NCBI RefSeq assembly: GCF_001693415.1
Contig: NZ_MAKX01000001.1
Span: 700,047-764,046, forward strand
DNA length: 64,000 nt
Origin: Tenacibaculum soleae
GTDB lineage: Bacteria > Bacteroidota > Bacteroidia > Flavobacteriales > Flavobacteriaceae
Reading direction: 5' to 3'
Shown: positions 22,845 through 31,591 of the stretch, piece by piece
Layout of the letters: every line of letters begins with the position of its first letter
How positions within the stretch are numbered: the first letter of the stretch is position 1
Program-made: the position numbers and the translations under genes
The notes under the pieces: model-generated
Told to the model about the DNA's origin: nothing
Database searches by the model: none
The model's input: only the letters and a program-made list of their open reading frames with translations

Positions 22845-24095
22845 ATGCAATTAAAACGAGTTGTAGTAACTGGACTTGGCGCATTAACGCCAATAGGAAA
22901 CAATAAAGAAGAATATTGGGAAAGCTTGGTTAACGGAGTTAGCGGAGCTGCGCCTATAACGTATTTCGATGCTGCCAAGTTCAAGACTCGTTTTGCATGT
23001 GAATTAAAAAATTTCAACGCGACAGATTTTATTAATAGAAAAGATGCGCGTAAAATGGATAGATTTACTCAATACGCAATGGTAGCTTCTGATGAAGCAA
23101 TTGCAGATTCGAAATTAAATCTTGATGAAATTAACAAATTAAGAGTAGGAGTAATTTGGGGAGCTGGTATTGGAGGTTTAGAAACTTTTCAAAATGAAGC
23201 TATGAATTTTGGAGCCGGAGATGGTACTCCTAGATTTAACCCATTTTTTATTCCTAAAATGATTGCTGATATCGCACCAGGTCATATATCTATTAAAAAT
23301 GGATTTATGGGACCTAATTACACAACGGTATCTGCATGTGCATCATCAGCTAACGCGATGATAGATGCGTTAAATTACATACGACTAGGTCATTGCGATG
23401 TTATTGTAACCGGTGGTAGTGAAGCCGCAATTACGTACGCAGGAGTTGGTGGTTTTAATGCAATGCATGCACTGTCTACAAATAATGAAAACCATAAGTC
23501 AGCATCAAGGCCTTTTGATGGTGAACGTGATGGTTTTGTTTTAGGAGAAGGAGCTGGAGCAATTGTTTTAGAAGAATATGAACACGCGAAGGCGCGTGGA
23601 GCAAAAATTTATGCAGAAGTTATTGGTGGAGGTATGTCATCTGACGCGCACCACATGACAGCACCACATCCTGACGGAATCGGTGTTATTGCTGTAATGA
23701 AAAATTGCCTTGAAAATGCAGGGTTAAAACCTGAAGAGGTTGATCATATTAATACCCACGGTACTTCTACACCATTAGGTGATGTTGCTGAGTTAAAAGC
23801 GATTTCTGAAGTTTTTGGAGCACATGCTAAAAATATCAATATTAATTCAACAAAATCTATGACAGGTCATTTACTTGGGGCTGCAGGAGCTGTAGAATCT
23901 ATTGCCTCTATATTGGCAATGGAGCACGGAATTATTCCTCCAACGATTAACCATGTAAATGTTGATGAAAACATTAATCCAGAATTAAATTTAACGTTAA
24001 ACAAACCTCAAAAAAGAGAGGTTAAAGTTGCCATGAGTAATACGTTTGGTTTTGGAGGTCATAATGCTTGTGTAGTATTTAGAAAATTAGATTAA
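22845..24095 (+). CDS. fabF: Beta-ketoacyl-ACP synthase II
   Basis: A 416-residue condensing enzyme of fatty acid elongation. The catalytic triad is visible: C165 (VSACASSANAM), H305 (INTHGTSTPLGD) and H342 (MTGHLLGAAGAVES). The C-terminal FGFGGHNACVVF is conserved. It elongates acyl-ACP with malonyl-ACP in the cytoplasm. It sits between acpP and rnc with very short gaps (7 and 6 bases), so the three are one operon. Confidence 0.98.
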   Translation: MQLKRVVVTGLGALTPIGNNKEEYWESLVNGVSGAAPITYFDAAKFKTRFACELKNFNATDFINRKDARKMDRFTQYAMVASDEAIADSKLNLDEINKLRVGVIWGAGIGGLETFQNEAMNFGAGDGTPRFNPFFIPKMIADIAPGHISIKNGFMGPNYTTVSACASSANAMIDALNYIRLGHCDVIVTGGSEAAITYAGVGGFNAMHALSTNNENHKSASRPFDGERDGFVLGEGAGAIVLEEYEHAKARGAKIYAEVIGGGMSSDAHHMTAPHPDGIGVIAVMKNCLENAGLKPEEVDHINTHGTSTPLGDVAELKAISEVFGAHAKNININSTKSMTGHLLGAAGAVESIASILAMEHGIIPPTINHVNVDENINPELNLTLNKPQKREVKVAMSNTFGFGGHNACVVFRKLD

Positions 24096-24101
24096 TTTTT
24101 T

Positions 24102-24839
24102 ATGAATTTTCTTCGTAGAATAGTTAAGCCCCAAAATAAAGAGGACGAAAATTTTTACTACGAATTAAAAGAACTGCTTAATTTTAAACCTATAAAACTT
24201 TCACATTATAAGAAAGCTTTTACCCACAGGTCTTTAAAATTAGTAGATGAAAAAGGTAATCCAATTAATTACGAACGACTAGAGTTTTTGGGTGATGCAA
24301 TATTAGGATCTGTAATGGCTTCTTATTTGTATAAAAAAGTTCCAGAAGGAGACGAAGGTTATTTAACTCAAATGCGATCGAAAGTAGTAAGTAGGGAGCA
24401 TTTAAATACATTAGGTAAAGACCTAGAGCTAATTAGATTTGTAAAAAGTAATATTTCTCAAGAGCATATTAGTAATAATATTTATGGTAATATTTTTGAA
24501 GCTTTAATAGGAGCTATTTATTTAGACAGAGGTTATAATTATTGCCATCAATTTATATACGAACAAGTAGTGTTACCCTATGTTGATATTGAAAGGTTAG
24601 AAGGTAAAATATCTAGTTATAAGGGGTTTGTGATAGAATGGTGCCAAAAAAACAAACGGAAATATAAGTTCGAGTCTTACGAAGATTCTGGAAATCAATC
24701 TAAAAAACATTTTAGCGTACGTGTTAGTATCGATGGAAATGTTATTGGTAAAGGAAGAGCTACTTCAAAGAAAAAAGCAGAAGAAATTGCAGCAAAAAGA
24801 GTGTATTTTGCAATGCAAAGTCAAATGGAAAACTCTTAA
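24102..24839 (+). CDS. rnc: Ribonuclease III
   Basis: A 245-residue double-strand RNA endonuclease. The signature YERLEFLGDAILGSVMASYL (about 64-83) contains the catalytic acidic residues, and the second metal-binding region is NIFEALIGAIYLDRGY. A C-terminal dsRNA-binding domain (about 175-240) ends GRATSKKKAEEIAAKRVYFAM. It processes rRNA precursors and structured RNAs. Placement after fabF is conserved in Bacteroidetes. Confidence 0.97.
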   Translation: MNFLRRIVKPQNKEDENFYYELKELLNFKPIKLSHYKKAFTHRSLKLVDEKGNPINYERLEFLGDAILGSVMASYLYKKVPEGDEGYLTQMRSKVVSREHLNTLGKDLELIRFVKSNISQEHISNNIYGNIFEALIGAIYLDRGYNYCHQFIYEQVVLPYVDIERLEGKISSYKGFVIEWCQKNKRKYKFESYEDSGNQSKKHFSVRVSIDGNVIGKGRATSKKKAEEIAAKRVYFAMQSQMENS

Positions 24840-24923
24840 CATTGTCGCGAAAAGCTTTTCGTAAATTTCACATTATATTTTAGATACATTCAGTAATTTA
24901 GCTAAAAGCAAATAATTGTTTTT

Positions 24924-25394
24924 ATGGCTACTTATACGTTGAATATTAATGAATTTTCTACGAATGATTACGTATTAATAGGTATTCATACAACGCTTAA
25001 TGAATATAAAATAGCGTATTTATTAAATAAGTACTTACATACAAAATTTTGTAAAGCAAACTATAGCTTAGATTTTACCAATAAAAATAATCAATCTTTT
25101 TATTCGGTATTTGAATATAGTAATACAACTTTAGATTATGAATGGTTTTTAATAAACAATGTATACAAGTCAACAAGTAAAACAAATTCAACGAGTCTTT
25201 TTAATGAGAGTGCTTCAGTAACGCGACTTGTTCCAGAAAAAAAGAAAGTTGATTATTTTTTAAAAATAACAGGAGATTTTGATTTTGAACAAGTTGTAAA
25301 AACGATTGAAAAAATTAATAAAATTCCTGAAATAATTACCTCTTATCAAGTAGAGGTAGAATCTTTAAAGTCAAAAGATTTTTTAATATTTTAA
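24924..25394 (+). CDS. IPExxxVDY family protein
   Basis: A 156-residue protein of a Bacteroidetes-specific family named for its motif, here VPEKKKVDY (residues 103-111). It has no signal peptide or membrane segment. The N-terminal half is rich in Asn and Tyr (IHTTLNEYKIAYLLNKYL). Genes of this family commonly sit between rnc and pyk, as here, three bases before pyk. No biochemical role is known. Confidence 0.85.
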   Translation: MATYTLNINEFSTNDYVLIGIHTTLNEYKIAYLLNKYLHTKFCKANYSLDFTNKNNQSFYSVFEYSNTTLDYEWFLINNVYKSTSKTNSTSLFNESASVTRLVPEKKKVDYFLKITGDFDFEQVVKTIEKINKIPEIITSYQVEVESLKSKDFLIF

Positions 25395-25397
25395 ATT

Positions 25398-26825
25398 ATG
25401 CCACACAACAAAAAAACAAAAATTGTAGCCACTTTAGGACCTGCAACAAATACAAAGGAAGTTTTAGCTGAAATGGCAGCTAATGGAGTAAACGTTTTTA
25501 GAATTAATTTTTCACATGCGGATTATAATGATGTAAAAGAACGTGTGCAGCAAATACGAGAAATTAATCAAGAAAAAGGATATAACGTAGCAATTTTAGC
25601 AGACTTACAAGGGCCTAAACTTAGGGTTGGTGTAATGAGCGAAGGTGTTGAGTTAAAAGCAGGTGATACTTTTACCTTTACGACAGAAGAATGTAAAGGA
25701 ACAAAAGAAAAAGCCTTTATGACCTATCAACGTTTTCCGAAAGATGTAAAAGCTGGTGAGCAAATTTTAGTAGACGACGGTAAATTATTATTTGAAGTCG
25801 TTTCAACAGATAAAAACGAAGAAGTAATAACAAAAGTAATCGTAGGTGGTCCTTTAAAATCTAAAAAGGGGGTTAATTTACCAAACACCAATATATCACT
25901 ACCTGCATTAACAGAAAAAGACAAAAAAGATGCCATTTTTGCGTTAGAACAAGAGGTGGATTGGATTGCATTATCATTTGTTAGAAATCCTGAGGATTTA
26001 AGAATGCTACGTGATTTAATCAAACAAAAATCAAGATATAGAGTTCCGGTAATAGCTAAAATAGAAAAGCCAGAAGCGGTTGAAAATATTGATGCTTTAA
26101 TTCCATATTGTGACGGATTAATGGTAGCACGTGGAGATTTAGGTGTTGAAGTACCTATGCAAGACGTTCCGTTAATTCAAAAAATGTTGGTAAGAAGAGC
26201 TAAACAAGCAAGAATTCCTGTAATTATTGCTACGCAGATGATGGAAACTATGATTGAAAATGCCGTGCCAACAAGAGCAGAAGTAAATGATGTTGCAAAT
26301 TCAATTATGGACGGTGCAGATGCTGTGATGCTTTCTGGAGAAACATCTGTAGGAAAACACCCCATACGTGTTATTAAAAAGATGACAGAAATTATTGGAA
26401 GTGTTGAGTTTTCTGATTTGATAAAAGTACCTCAAGAAGCGCCTCATATTCGTACCAATCGTTTCATTACAAAATCGGTTTGTCATCATGCAGCTTTAAT
26501 GGCAGATGATATTAATGCGGCAGCTATTACTACTTTAACAAATAGTGGTTATACTGCTTTTCAAGTTTCTGCTTGGAGACCAAAATCACACGTATTAGCC
26601 TTTTCATCAGAAAAAAGAATATTAGGTAAATTGAATCTTTTATGGGGAGTTAGGGCGTATTATTATGATCGCGATTTGAGTACTGATGATACATTAGAAG
26701 ATATTAATGAAATTTGTAAAGAAAAAGGATTTGTAAAAACAGGAGATTTTATGATTAATTTATCATCAATGCCTGTAAAAGCAAAAGGAATGGTAAATAC
26801 CTTGCGTGTTTCACATATAGATTAG
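25398..26825 (+). CDS. pyk: Pyruvate kinase
   Basis: A 475-residue glycolytic enzyme converting phosphoenolpyruvate and ADP to pyruvate and ATP. Family motifs are KIVATLGPAT and INFSHADY at the start, ADLQGPKLRVG, the active-site KIEKPEAVENIDALI, GDLGVEVPMQDVP, ATQMMETMIENAVPTRAEVNDVAN and MLSGETSVGKHPIRVI. The C-terminal domain is present but has no extra PEP-utiliser domain. Strong bidirectional terminator follows. Confidence 0.97.
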   Translation: MPHNKKTKIVATLGPATNTKEVLAEMAANGVNVFRINFSHADYNDVKERVQQIREINQEKGYNVAILADLQGPKLRVGVMSEGVELKAGDTFTFTTEECKGTKEKAFMTYQRFPKDVKAGEQILVDDGKLLFEVVSTDKNEEVITKVIVGGPLKSKKGVNLPNTNISLPALTEKDKKDAIFALEQEVDWIALSFVRNPEDLRMLRDLIKQKSRYRVPVIAKIEKPEAVENIDALIPYCDGLMVARGDLGVEVPMQDVPLIQKMLVRRAKQARIPVIIATQMMETMIENAVPTRAEVNDVANSIMDGADAVMLSGETSVGKHPIRVIKKMTEIIGSVEFSDLIKVPQEAPHIRTNRFITKSVCHHAALMADDINAAAITTLTNSGYTAFQVSAWRPKSHVLAFSSEKRILGKLNLLWGVRAYYYDRDLSTDDTLEDINEICKEKGFVKTGDFMINLSSMPVKAKGMVNTLRVSHID

Positions 26826-26840
26826 TATTGTTTTTAGAGT

Positions 26841-26884
26841 AAAAAAAGCGTTTTAACTAGTAACTAGTTAAAACGCTTTTTTTT
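26841..26884. terminator. Bidirectional terminator between pyk and the M28 peptidase gene
   Basis: A long near-perfect palindrome (AAAAAAGCGTTTTAACTAG with CTAGTTAAAACGCTTTTTT) with T runs in both directions, between convergent genes. Confidence 0.9.
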
Positions 26885-29183
26885 ATAATTTAATTTTTCT
26901 TGAACAAATAATAGCATCGTTTACGACAAAAGGCATTGGCATCATAATTTCACTTCGTGGTTTTAAAGCAAACTTTTTGTTGGATAACAAATCGTATGAT
27001 ATTTCATTTAAGGTAATATTTGGTTTTATGTTTTTATCGATCGTAAATGATAAAGTAAGTTTTTTGTCAGAATTTGCCATTTGGTAAATTAATAGTGTTC
27101 CGATATCAGCAGTAAATTCTTTTCCATTATCATAAAAAGCACCGTTTACGTTTAAGTTTTTTAACTTCAGTTTTTCATTGTTGTTAAATTCATACCTCTC
27201 TATTTTTCGTGTTGGTATAATGGTTAAATTTAAGAGCCTTTCATTATTAATAATGGTATCTTTATTTATGATGATGTTTGAAGTGCTAAAATTTCTATTT
27301 TCAGCTTTTTTATGATAACTAAACGTAGTATTGTATTTACTTTTCCCTTCAGTATACGGAATGCTTCCATTAACATAATCGTCTTCAAAAACTTGTTTGG
27401 TAAAACCATCGAAGGTTTTATTATAGGTTGCCCAATATGAGGTGTTAGTATCTGAATTTTGGATAAAAACAATACTATTAGGTTTTTTCTTATCGATTGA
27501 AAATCCGCTATTAAAGGTAGCAAATCCGAAGAAGAAAATGGTAGCTAAACCAGTAATAGTTTGCCATTTGTTTTTCTTTTGTTGTTGATGAAAAATAGGT
27601 AATATGAATCCGAAAACCAAAACTAATAAGAAAGCAGAAACAAATAATATTTTTAACCCTAACGCTACAGGAAACAATCGTATCATAGGAACAATGATGT
27701 AAATTGTTGGAATAGAAATTATAGCAAATAACGTAGCTTTTGAGGTTGCTTTAACATTCATAAATATCAAAATAGCTAAAATGAATAAAGAAGCATAAAT
27801 AGGGATGATAAAAAAGCCAGCACCAGGTAAATATTGAGTAATTAAAAAGTTTAAAACAAGTCCGACAAAAATTGGCGCAATAAAAAGATCGGTGGTTTTT
27901 TCAGCATTAAATTTATTGTAAATTTTAAATAAAATCCAACAATTTAATAAGATGAATGCGATGATATATTGATATCCATTATAGGTAAACCCATGTAGTA
28001 TATCGGTGTATTCAGGATGTACTAACAAAATTATTTGCCATAAAATATAGGATACACCGGTACAAATAACCAACGCTGCTAGGAATGGTACAAACCCTTT
28101 TAATACTGAGTGAACAGCTATTTTTCCTTTTCTTAATCCGAAAAAAACAAGTGTGATGAAAATAAATAAAGCTATTATGAACATTGGTAAAACCCACGAA
28201 AAAGGGTAGTTTAAAAGCTTCATAAACGGAAAATTGACATAAATATAATCAACCTCACTATGAGTATTTGTTAAATCAGAATTTGAAAAATAATTAATAG
28301 AAGTAGTAAAGTATTCTGCTTGATGTTGCAATGTTTCTCTATTTAATCTTTCAAAAGAATCTTGGGCGGTATGATAATCAAAATGATCATCAATAAAAGC
28401 AAAGTTGAATCCGTTAATATTGCCTTTTTCTCTAAAAACAGTTAAATCGGTATCGTTGGGTAATTTTTTATAGATGCTGTACATTAATGAATTTGCAGCG
28501 GGATAATTAGGATTAGAATTTAAAAATTCGGTCAATATTTTTTTATTTTTCGCGTTGGTTTCCATCAACATATAACTAGCGCCACCGCTACCTCTAGCTT
28601 CAAAATTTAATACCAATCCAATGTTTTTTGCAAAAGGATGATTTTCAACAAAAGCCTGTGCACCAAGCAATCCTAACTCTTCAGCATCTGAAAAAAGAAT
28701 AATAATATCATTTTTAGGTTGTTGCTTTTTAGCTAAAAATGCACGTAGCCCTTCTAAAATGGTAACAACACCCGATCCTGCATCACTGGCACCTAATGAA
28801 GAGTGTGGATTTGAATCGTAATGCGTTAAAAGTAATAGTGATTTTCCGTTTCCACTACCTTTAATTTTTGCAATAATATTTTGAGTCGAGGTACTGGCCC
28901 TCCATTTTTTATTGATGACTGTTTGTTGCTGTATTTCAGGATTTAAACCTAATTCTTTTAATTCGTTAACAAGATAATCTTGTACAACTTTATGTTCTGC
29001 TGAACCTGTATGGTGTGCTCTTTTTGAGATATTTCTTAAATGAAATAAGGCATTACTGATAGAAAAATCGGTTATTTTAGCCTCTTTGTTTGCTTTTGGC
29101 AGTGTAGGAGTTATATCGCTAGAAGCCCAATAAACTGTTAAAATTATGATGATAACAGCTAAGAAATTATTTAATGATTTCAT
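26883..29183 (-). CDS. M28 family metallopeptidase with C-terminal membrane domain
   Basis: A 766-residue protein. After one N-terminal helix, residues about 40-310 form an M28 aminopeptidase-like domain with the zinc ligands in place: LLTHYDS (His), SDAGSG (Asp), SDAEELGLLGA (Glu pair), LNFEARG (Glu) and DYHTAQDSF (His). The second half has about eight membrane helices and a C-terminal soluble beta-rich part. This layout resembles the ERMP1/Fxna-type M28 proteins. The peptidase domain probably faces the periplasm; substrate unknown. Confidence 0.88.
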   Translation of the reverse strand: MKSLNNFLAVIIIILTVYWASSDITPTLPKANKEAKITDFSISNALFHLRNISKRAHHTGSAEHKVVQDYLVNELKELGLNPEIQQQTVINKKWRASTSTQNIIAKIKGSGNGKSLLLLTHYDSNPHSSLGASDAGSGVVTILEGLRAFLAKKQQPKNDIIILFSDAEELGLLGAQAFVENHPFAKNIGLVLNFEARGSGGASYMLMETNAKNKKILTEFLNSNPNYPAANSLMYSIYKKLPNDTDLTVFREKGNINGFNFAFIDDHFDYHTAQDSFERLNRETLQHQAEYFTTSINYFSNSDLTNTHSEVDYIYVNFPFMKLLNYPFSWVLPMFIIALFIFITLVFFGLRKGKIAVHSVLKGFVPFLAALVICTGVSYILWQIILLVHPEYTDILHGFTYNGYQYIIAFILLNCWILFKIYNKFNAEKTTDLFIAPIFVGLVLNFLITQYLPGAGFFIIPIYASLFILAILIFMNVKATSKATLFAIISIPTIYIIVPMIRLFPVALGLKILFVSAFLLVLVFGFILPIFHQQQKKNKWQTITGLATIFFFGFATFNSGFSIDKKKPNSIVFIQNSDTNTSYWATYNKTFDGFTKQVFEDDYVNGSIPYTEGKSKYNTTFSYHKKAENRNFSTSNIIINKDTIINNERLLNLTIIPTRKIERYEFNNNEKLKLKNLNVNGAFYDNGKEFTADIGTLLIYQMANSDKKLTLSFTIDKNIKPNITLNEISYDLLSNKKFALKPRSEIMMPMPFVVNDAIICSRKIKL

Positions 29184-29216
29184 ATTGAATTTTATAATAT
29201 TATAAAAGTAGGTAAA

Positions 29217-29567
29217 TTAATCTTGTTTAACTAACAGAAAAAGTTCGTTTTCTAGCTCTAAATATCCTTGATCATACACATAGTAATATGTATTTCTTGT
29301 TTTTGTTATGTATATTGAAGTAATAAATTTAAAATCGAAACCTTTGTCGAATAATTTACGCCTGCTAACCTTCGTTTTTCCGGTAATATTTAAATCGGTA
29401 AGAATTTTATAGTTTTTTCGTAAGCGGTTATTGGTATTTCTAATAAGGTTTTTACTGTCTTTATTTACTTTGTTATTATAAGAATTTCGACAATAATCTG
29501 AACAGAATTTTTTATCAATTCGTCCTATAACTTTATCTCCACATTCTAAACATTTCTTACCTATCAT
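29217..29567 (-). CDS. Hypothetical zinc-ribbon protein
   Basis: A 116-residue basic protein. The N-terminus has four cysteines arranged C6-LEC9 and C22-SDYC26, a likely zinc finger (KKCLECGDKVIGRIDKKFCSDYCRN). The remainder is rich in Lys, Arg, Asn and Tyr with no known domain that I recognise. It overlaps the upstream GNAT gene by 11 bases. Nucleic-acid binding is plausible from its charge and zinc motif, but this is only inference. Confidence 0.7.
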   Translation of the reverse strand: MIGKKCLECGDKVIGRIDKKFCSDYCRNSYNNKVNKDSKNLIRNTNNRLRKNYKILTDLNITGKTKVSRRKLFDKGFDFKFITSIYITKTRNTYYYVYDQGYLELENELFLLVKQD

Positions 29568-30099
29568 AAGTCGATTTTTTAAGTTCGTACCAATTTACTT
29601 TTACATCTTTGTAATTAAATTCATTTACAAACTGCAAACCTATTTTTTGTAAAATTTTATTAGAACCTATATTTTCTATATCAGCGGCTCCGTAAATAGT
29701 ATCGTATTTCATTTCTTTAAATCCAAATTCTAAACAAGTAAAAGCGGCTTCTGAAGCATAACCTTTGTCCCAAAACTCAGGAATCAATCGATAACCGATA
29801 TCTATAAAATTTTGATGATTGTTTAATTTTTCTTTTTCGCCAGTGTTTAATTTTAATCCAGCCCAACCAATAAATTTATCGGTATCTTTTTCAATACACG
29901 CAAAACGACCAATACCAAGTTTTTTATATTGTTGTTGAATAAATTGAATGTTTTCTAATGCTTGTTGTTTTGTCTTTATCGGATTTTTACCTAAATATTG
30001 ATGTACTTTTTCATTAGAATCTAACTCGAAAATTCCGTTAACATCCGTTGTTTGTATTTCTCTTAAAATTAATCGGTTAGTCTCTAAATAAAACTTCAT
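29557..30099 (-). CDS. GNAT family N-acetyltransferase (RimJ/RimL-like)
   Basis: A 180-residue acetyltransferase. I use the internal ATG near 30099 (MKFYLETNRLILREI), the canonical start of this subfamily; the open frame extends seven codons further to a TTG. Motifs include NRLILREIQTTDVNGIFEL, IGWAGLKLN, YRLIPEFWDKGYASEAAFTCLEFGF (acetyl-CoA site) and IGSNKILQKIGL. RimJ/RimL-type enzymes acetylate ribosomal proteins or other amines. It overlaps the zinc-ribbon gene by 11 bases and is divergent from ssb. Confidence 0.88.
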   Translation of the reverse strand: MKFYLETNRLILREIQTTDVNGIFELDSNEKVHQYLGKNPIKTKQQALENIQFIQQQYKKLGIGRFACIEKDTDKFIGWAGLKLNTGEKEKLNNHQNFIDIGYRLIPEFWDKGYASEAAFTCLEFGFKEMKYDTIYGAADIENIGSNKILQKIGLQFVNEFNYKDVKVNWYELKKSTYDR

Positions 30100-30259
30100 G
30101 ATGTAAGTGTTTGAAAACAAAGGTATTAAATTTAATTAAACATTTACATTCATTTACAAACGAAAACAAATGATTACGAACCGATTTTAATTTGTATTGT
30201 ATTTCATCTTTGCAGTGTCAAAACGAATTGGCAAATAATAATCATTTAAAACTTATCTT

Positions 30260-30595
30260 ATGAGTACGTTAAGAAACAAAGTACAGCTAATAGGAAACTT
30301 AGGAAACGATCCAGAAATTATTACGTTAGAAAGTGGTAAAAAATTAGCAAAATTATCAATAGCTACTAACGAAAGTTATAAAAACGCACAAGGCGAAAAA
30401 ATTACCGATACACAATGGCATAATGTAGTTGCTTGGAATAAAACAGCTGAAATAATAGAAAAATACCTTAAAAAAGGAAATGAAATTGCTATTGAAGGGA
30501 AATTAACCTCACGTTCGTATGAAACGGCTGAGGGGGAAAAAAAATATATAACTGAAGTAATTTGTAATGAATTATTAATGTTAGGAAGTAAATAA
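30260..30595 (+). CDS. ssb: Single-stranded DNA-binding protein, short form
   Basis: A 111-residue OB-fold protein. The ssDNA-binding core is complete: LRNKVQLIGNLGNDPEI, LAKLSIATNESY, TDTQWHNVVAWNKTAEII, YLKKGNEIAIEGKLTSRSY and the last strand with EVICNELLMLG. It stops right after the OB fold, with no acidic tail to bind partner proteins. Flavobacteria usually also carry a longer ssb elsewhere, so this one is probably a second copy. A terminator follows. Confidence 0.92.
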   Translation: MSTLRNKVQLIGNLGNDPEIITLESGKKLAKLSIATNESYKNAQGEKITDTQWHNVVAWNKTAEIIEKYLKKGNEIAIEGKLTSRSYETAEGEKKYITEVICNELLMLGSK

Positions 30596-30626
30596 GATAA
30601 AAATAATTGATTTTTTACAATTTTTA

Positions 30627-30661
30627 AAAAACTCAGAATTATACAAAATTCTGAGTTTTAT
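30627..30661 (+). terminator. Terminator after ssb
   Basis: A 13-base-pair perfect stem (AAAACTCAGAATT with AATTCTGAGTTTT), six-base loop and T-rich tail. Confidence 0.85.
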
Positions 30662-30708
30662 TATAATTAAAAACAAAACAAGCAATCAAGAGTTTTTAAA
30701 TTTAAAAG

Positions 30709-30716
30709 TATTTTTG
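30709..30716 (+). promoter_or_regulatory. Predicted -7 element of the YitT gene
   Basis: TATTTTTG matches TAnnTTTG and lies 19 bases before the ATG. Confidence 0.5.
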
Positions 30717-30735
30717 CAACATAAAATTGTAACTA

Positions 30736-31590
30736 ATGAAAGAAGGAAGATTGAAAGTTGAAATTAAAAATTATTTATTTATTCTTTGTGGAAGTTTAAT
30801 TTTAGCAATAGGAATTGTTGGATTTTTAGCACCTAACAAAATAGCAACGGGTGGTACTTCGGGGTTATCAATTATATTAAATTATATATCTAACATTCCG
30901 ATAGGAATGTTGCTGTTGTTTATAAACATTCCATTACTTCTAATAAGTGTAAAATATATAGGAAAACGATTTGCGTTTAGAACCACAATTTCAATTGTTT
31001 CACTAGCCTTACTTATCGATTTATTTAGAGAAGTAATACACTTTCCTGTTTTAAGTGATAATACTTTACTTTCAACAATTTACGGCGGGTTATGTGTAGG
31101 GTTAGGTATCGGAATTATTTTTAAAGGAGATGCCTCTGCAGGTGGCGGGGCTATTATTGCCCGTATTATAAAAGATAAGTACGATATTAAACCTGGTACC
31201 GTAATCTTAACGTTAGATGTTTTCGTTGTGCTTTTATCGGCAATTGTTTTTAAAAATTTAGAACTTGCTTTATGGGCAATGCTAAGTATTTTTGTAGCAA
31301 GTAAATTTATTGATTTGGTGCTTACTGGGCGAAAGCAGAATAAAATAGTTCATATAGCTTCAGAAGATTTGCACACGCTTAAAGATATAATTGCTACAAA
31401 AATGGGTGTTTCTGGAACTTTAATTGAAGGGAATGATTTATCCAAAACAAACCAACGAAATATTATATTTTTATCAATAAATAAAAACAGAATAGTAGCG
31501 CTTAAGAATCTTGTTGAAAAACATGATTCGAAAGCGTATATGATTGTTTTAGAGGCAACAGAATTGTTAGGCTCTTCAAGAGAGTTATAA
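30736..31590 (+). CDS. YitT family membrane protein
   Basis: A 284-residue protein. Residues 10-200 hold five to six membrane helices (DUF161 type) with the family motif FLAPNKIATGGTSGLSIIL and the later GGGAIIARIIKDKY. A C-terminal soluble DUF2179 domain follows (IVHIASEDLHTLKDIIATKMGVSGTLIEG). Function is not established; a transport role is assumed. It converges on tex with one base between stops. Confidence 0.9.
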   Translation: MKEGRLKVEIKNYLFILCGSLILAIGIVGFLAPNKIATGGTSGLSIILNYISNIPIGMLLLFINIPLLLISVKYIGKRFAFRTTISIVSLALLIDLFREVIHFPVLSDNTLLSTIYGGLCVGLGIGIIFKGDASAGGGAIIARIIKDKYDIKPGTVILTLDVFVVLLSAIVFKNLELALWAMLSIFVASKFIDLVLTGRKQNKIVHIASEDLHTLKDIIATKMGVSGTLIEGNDLSKTNQRNIIFLSINKNRIVALKNLVEKHDSKAYMIVLEATELLGSSREL

Positions 31591-31591
31591 C

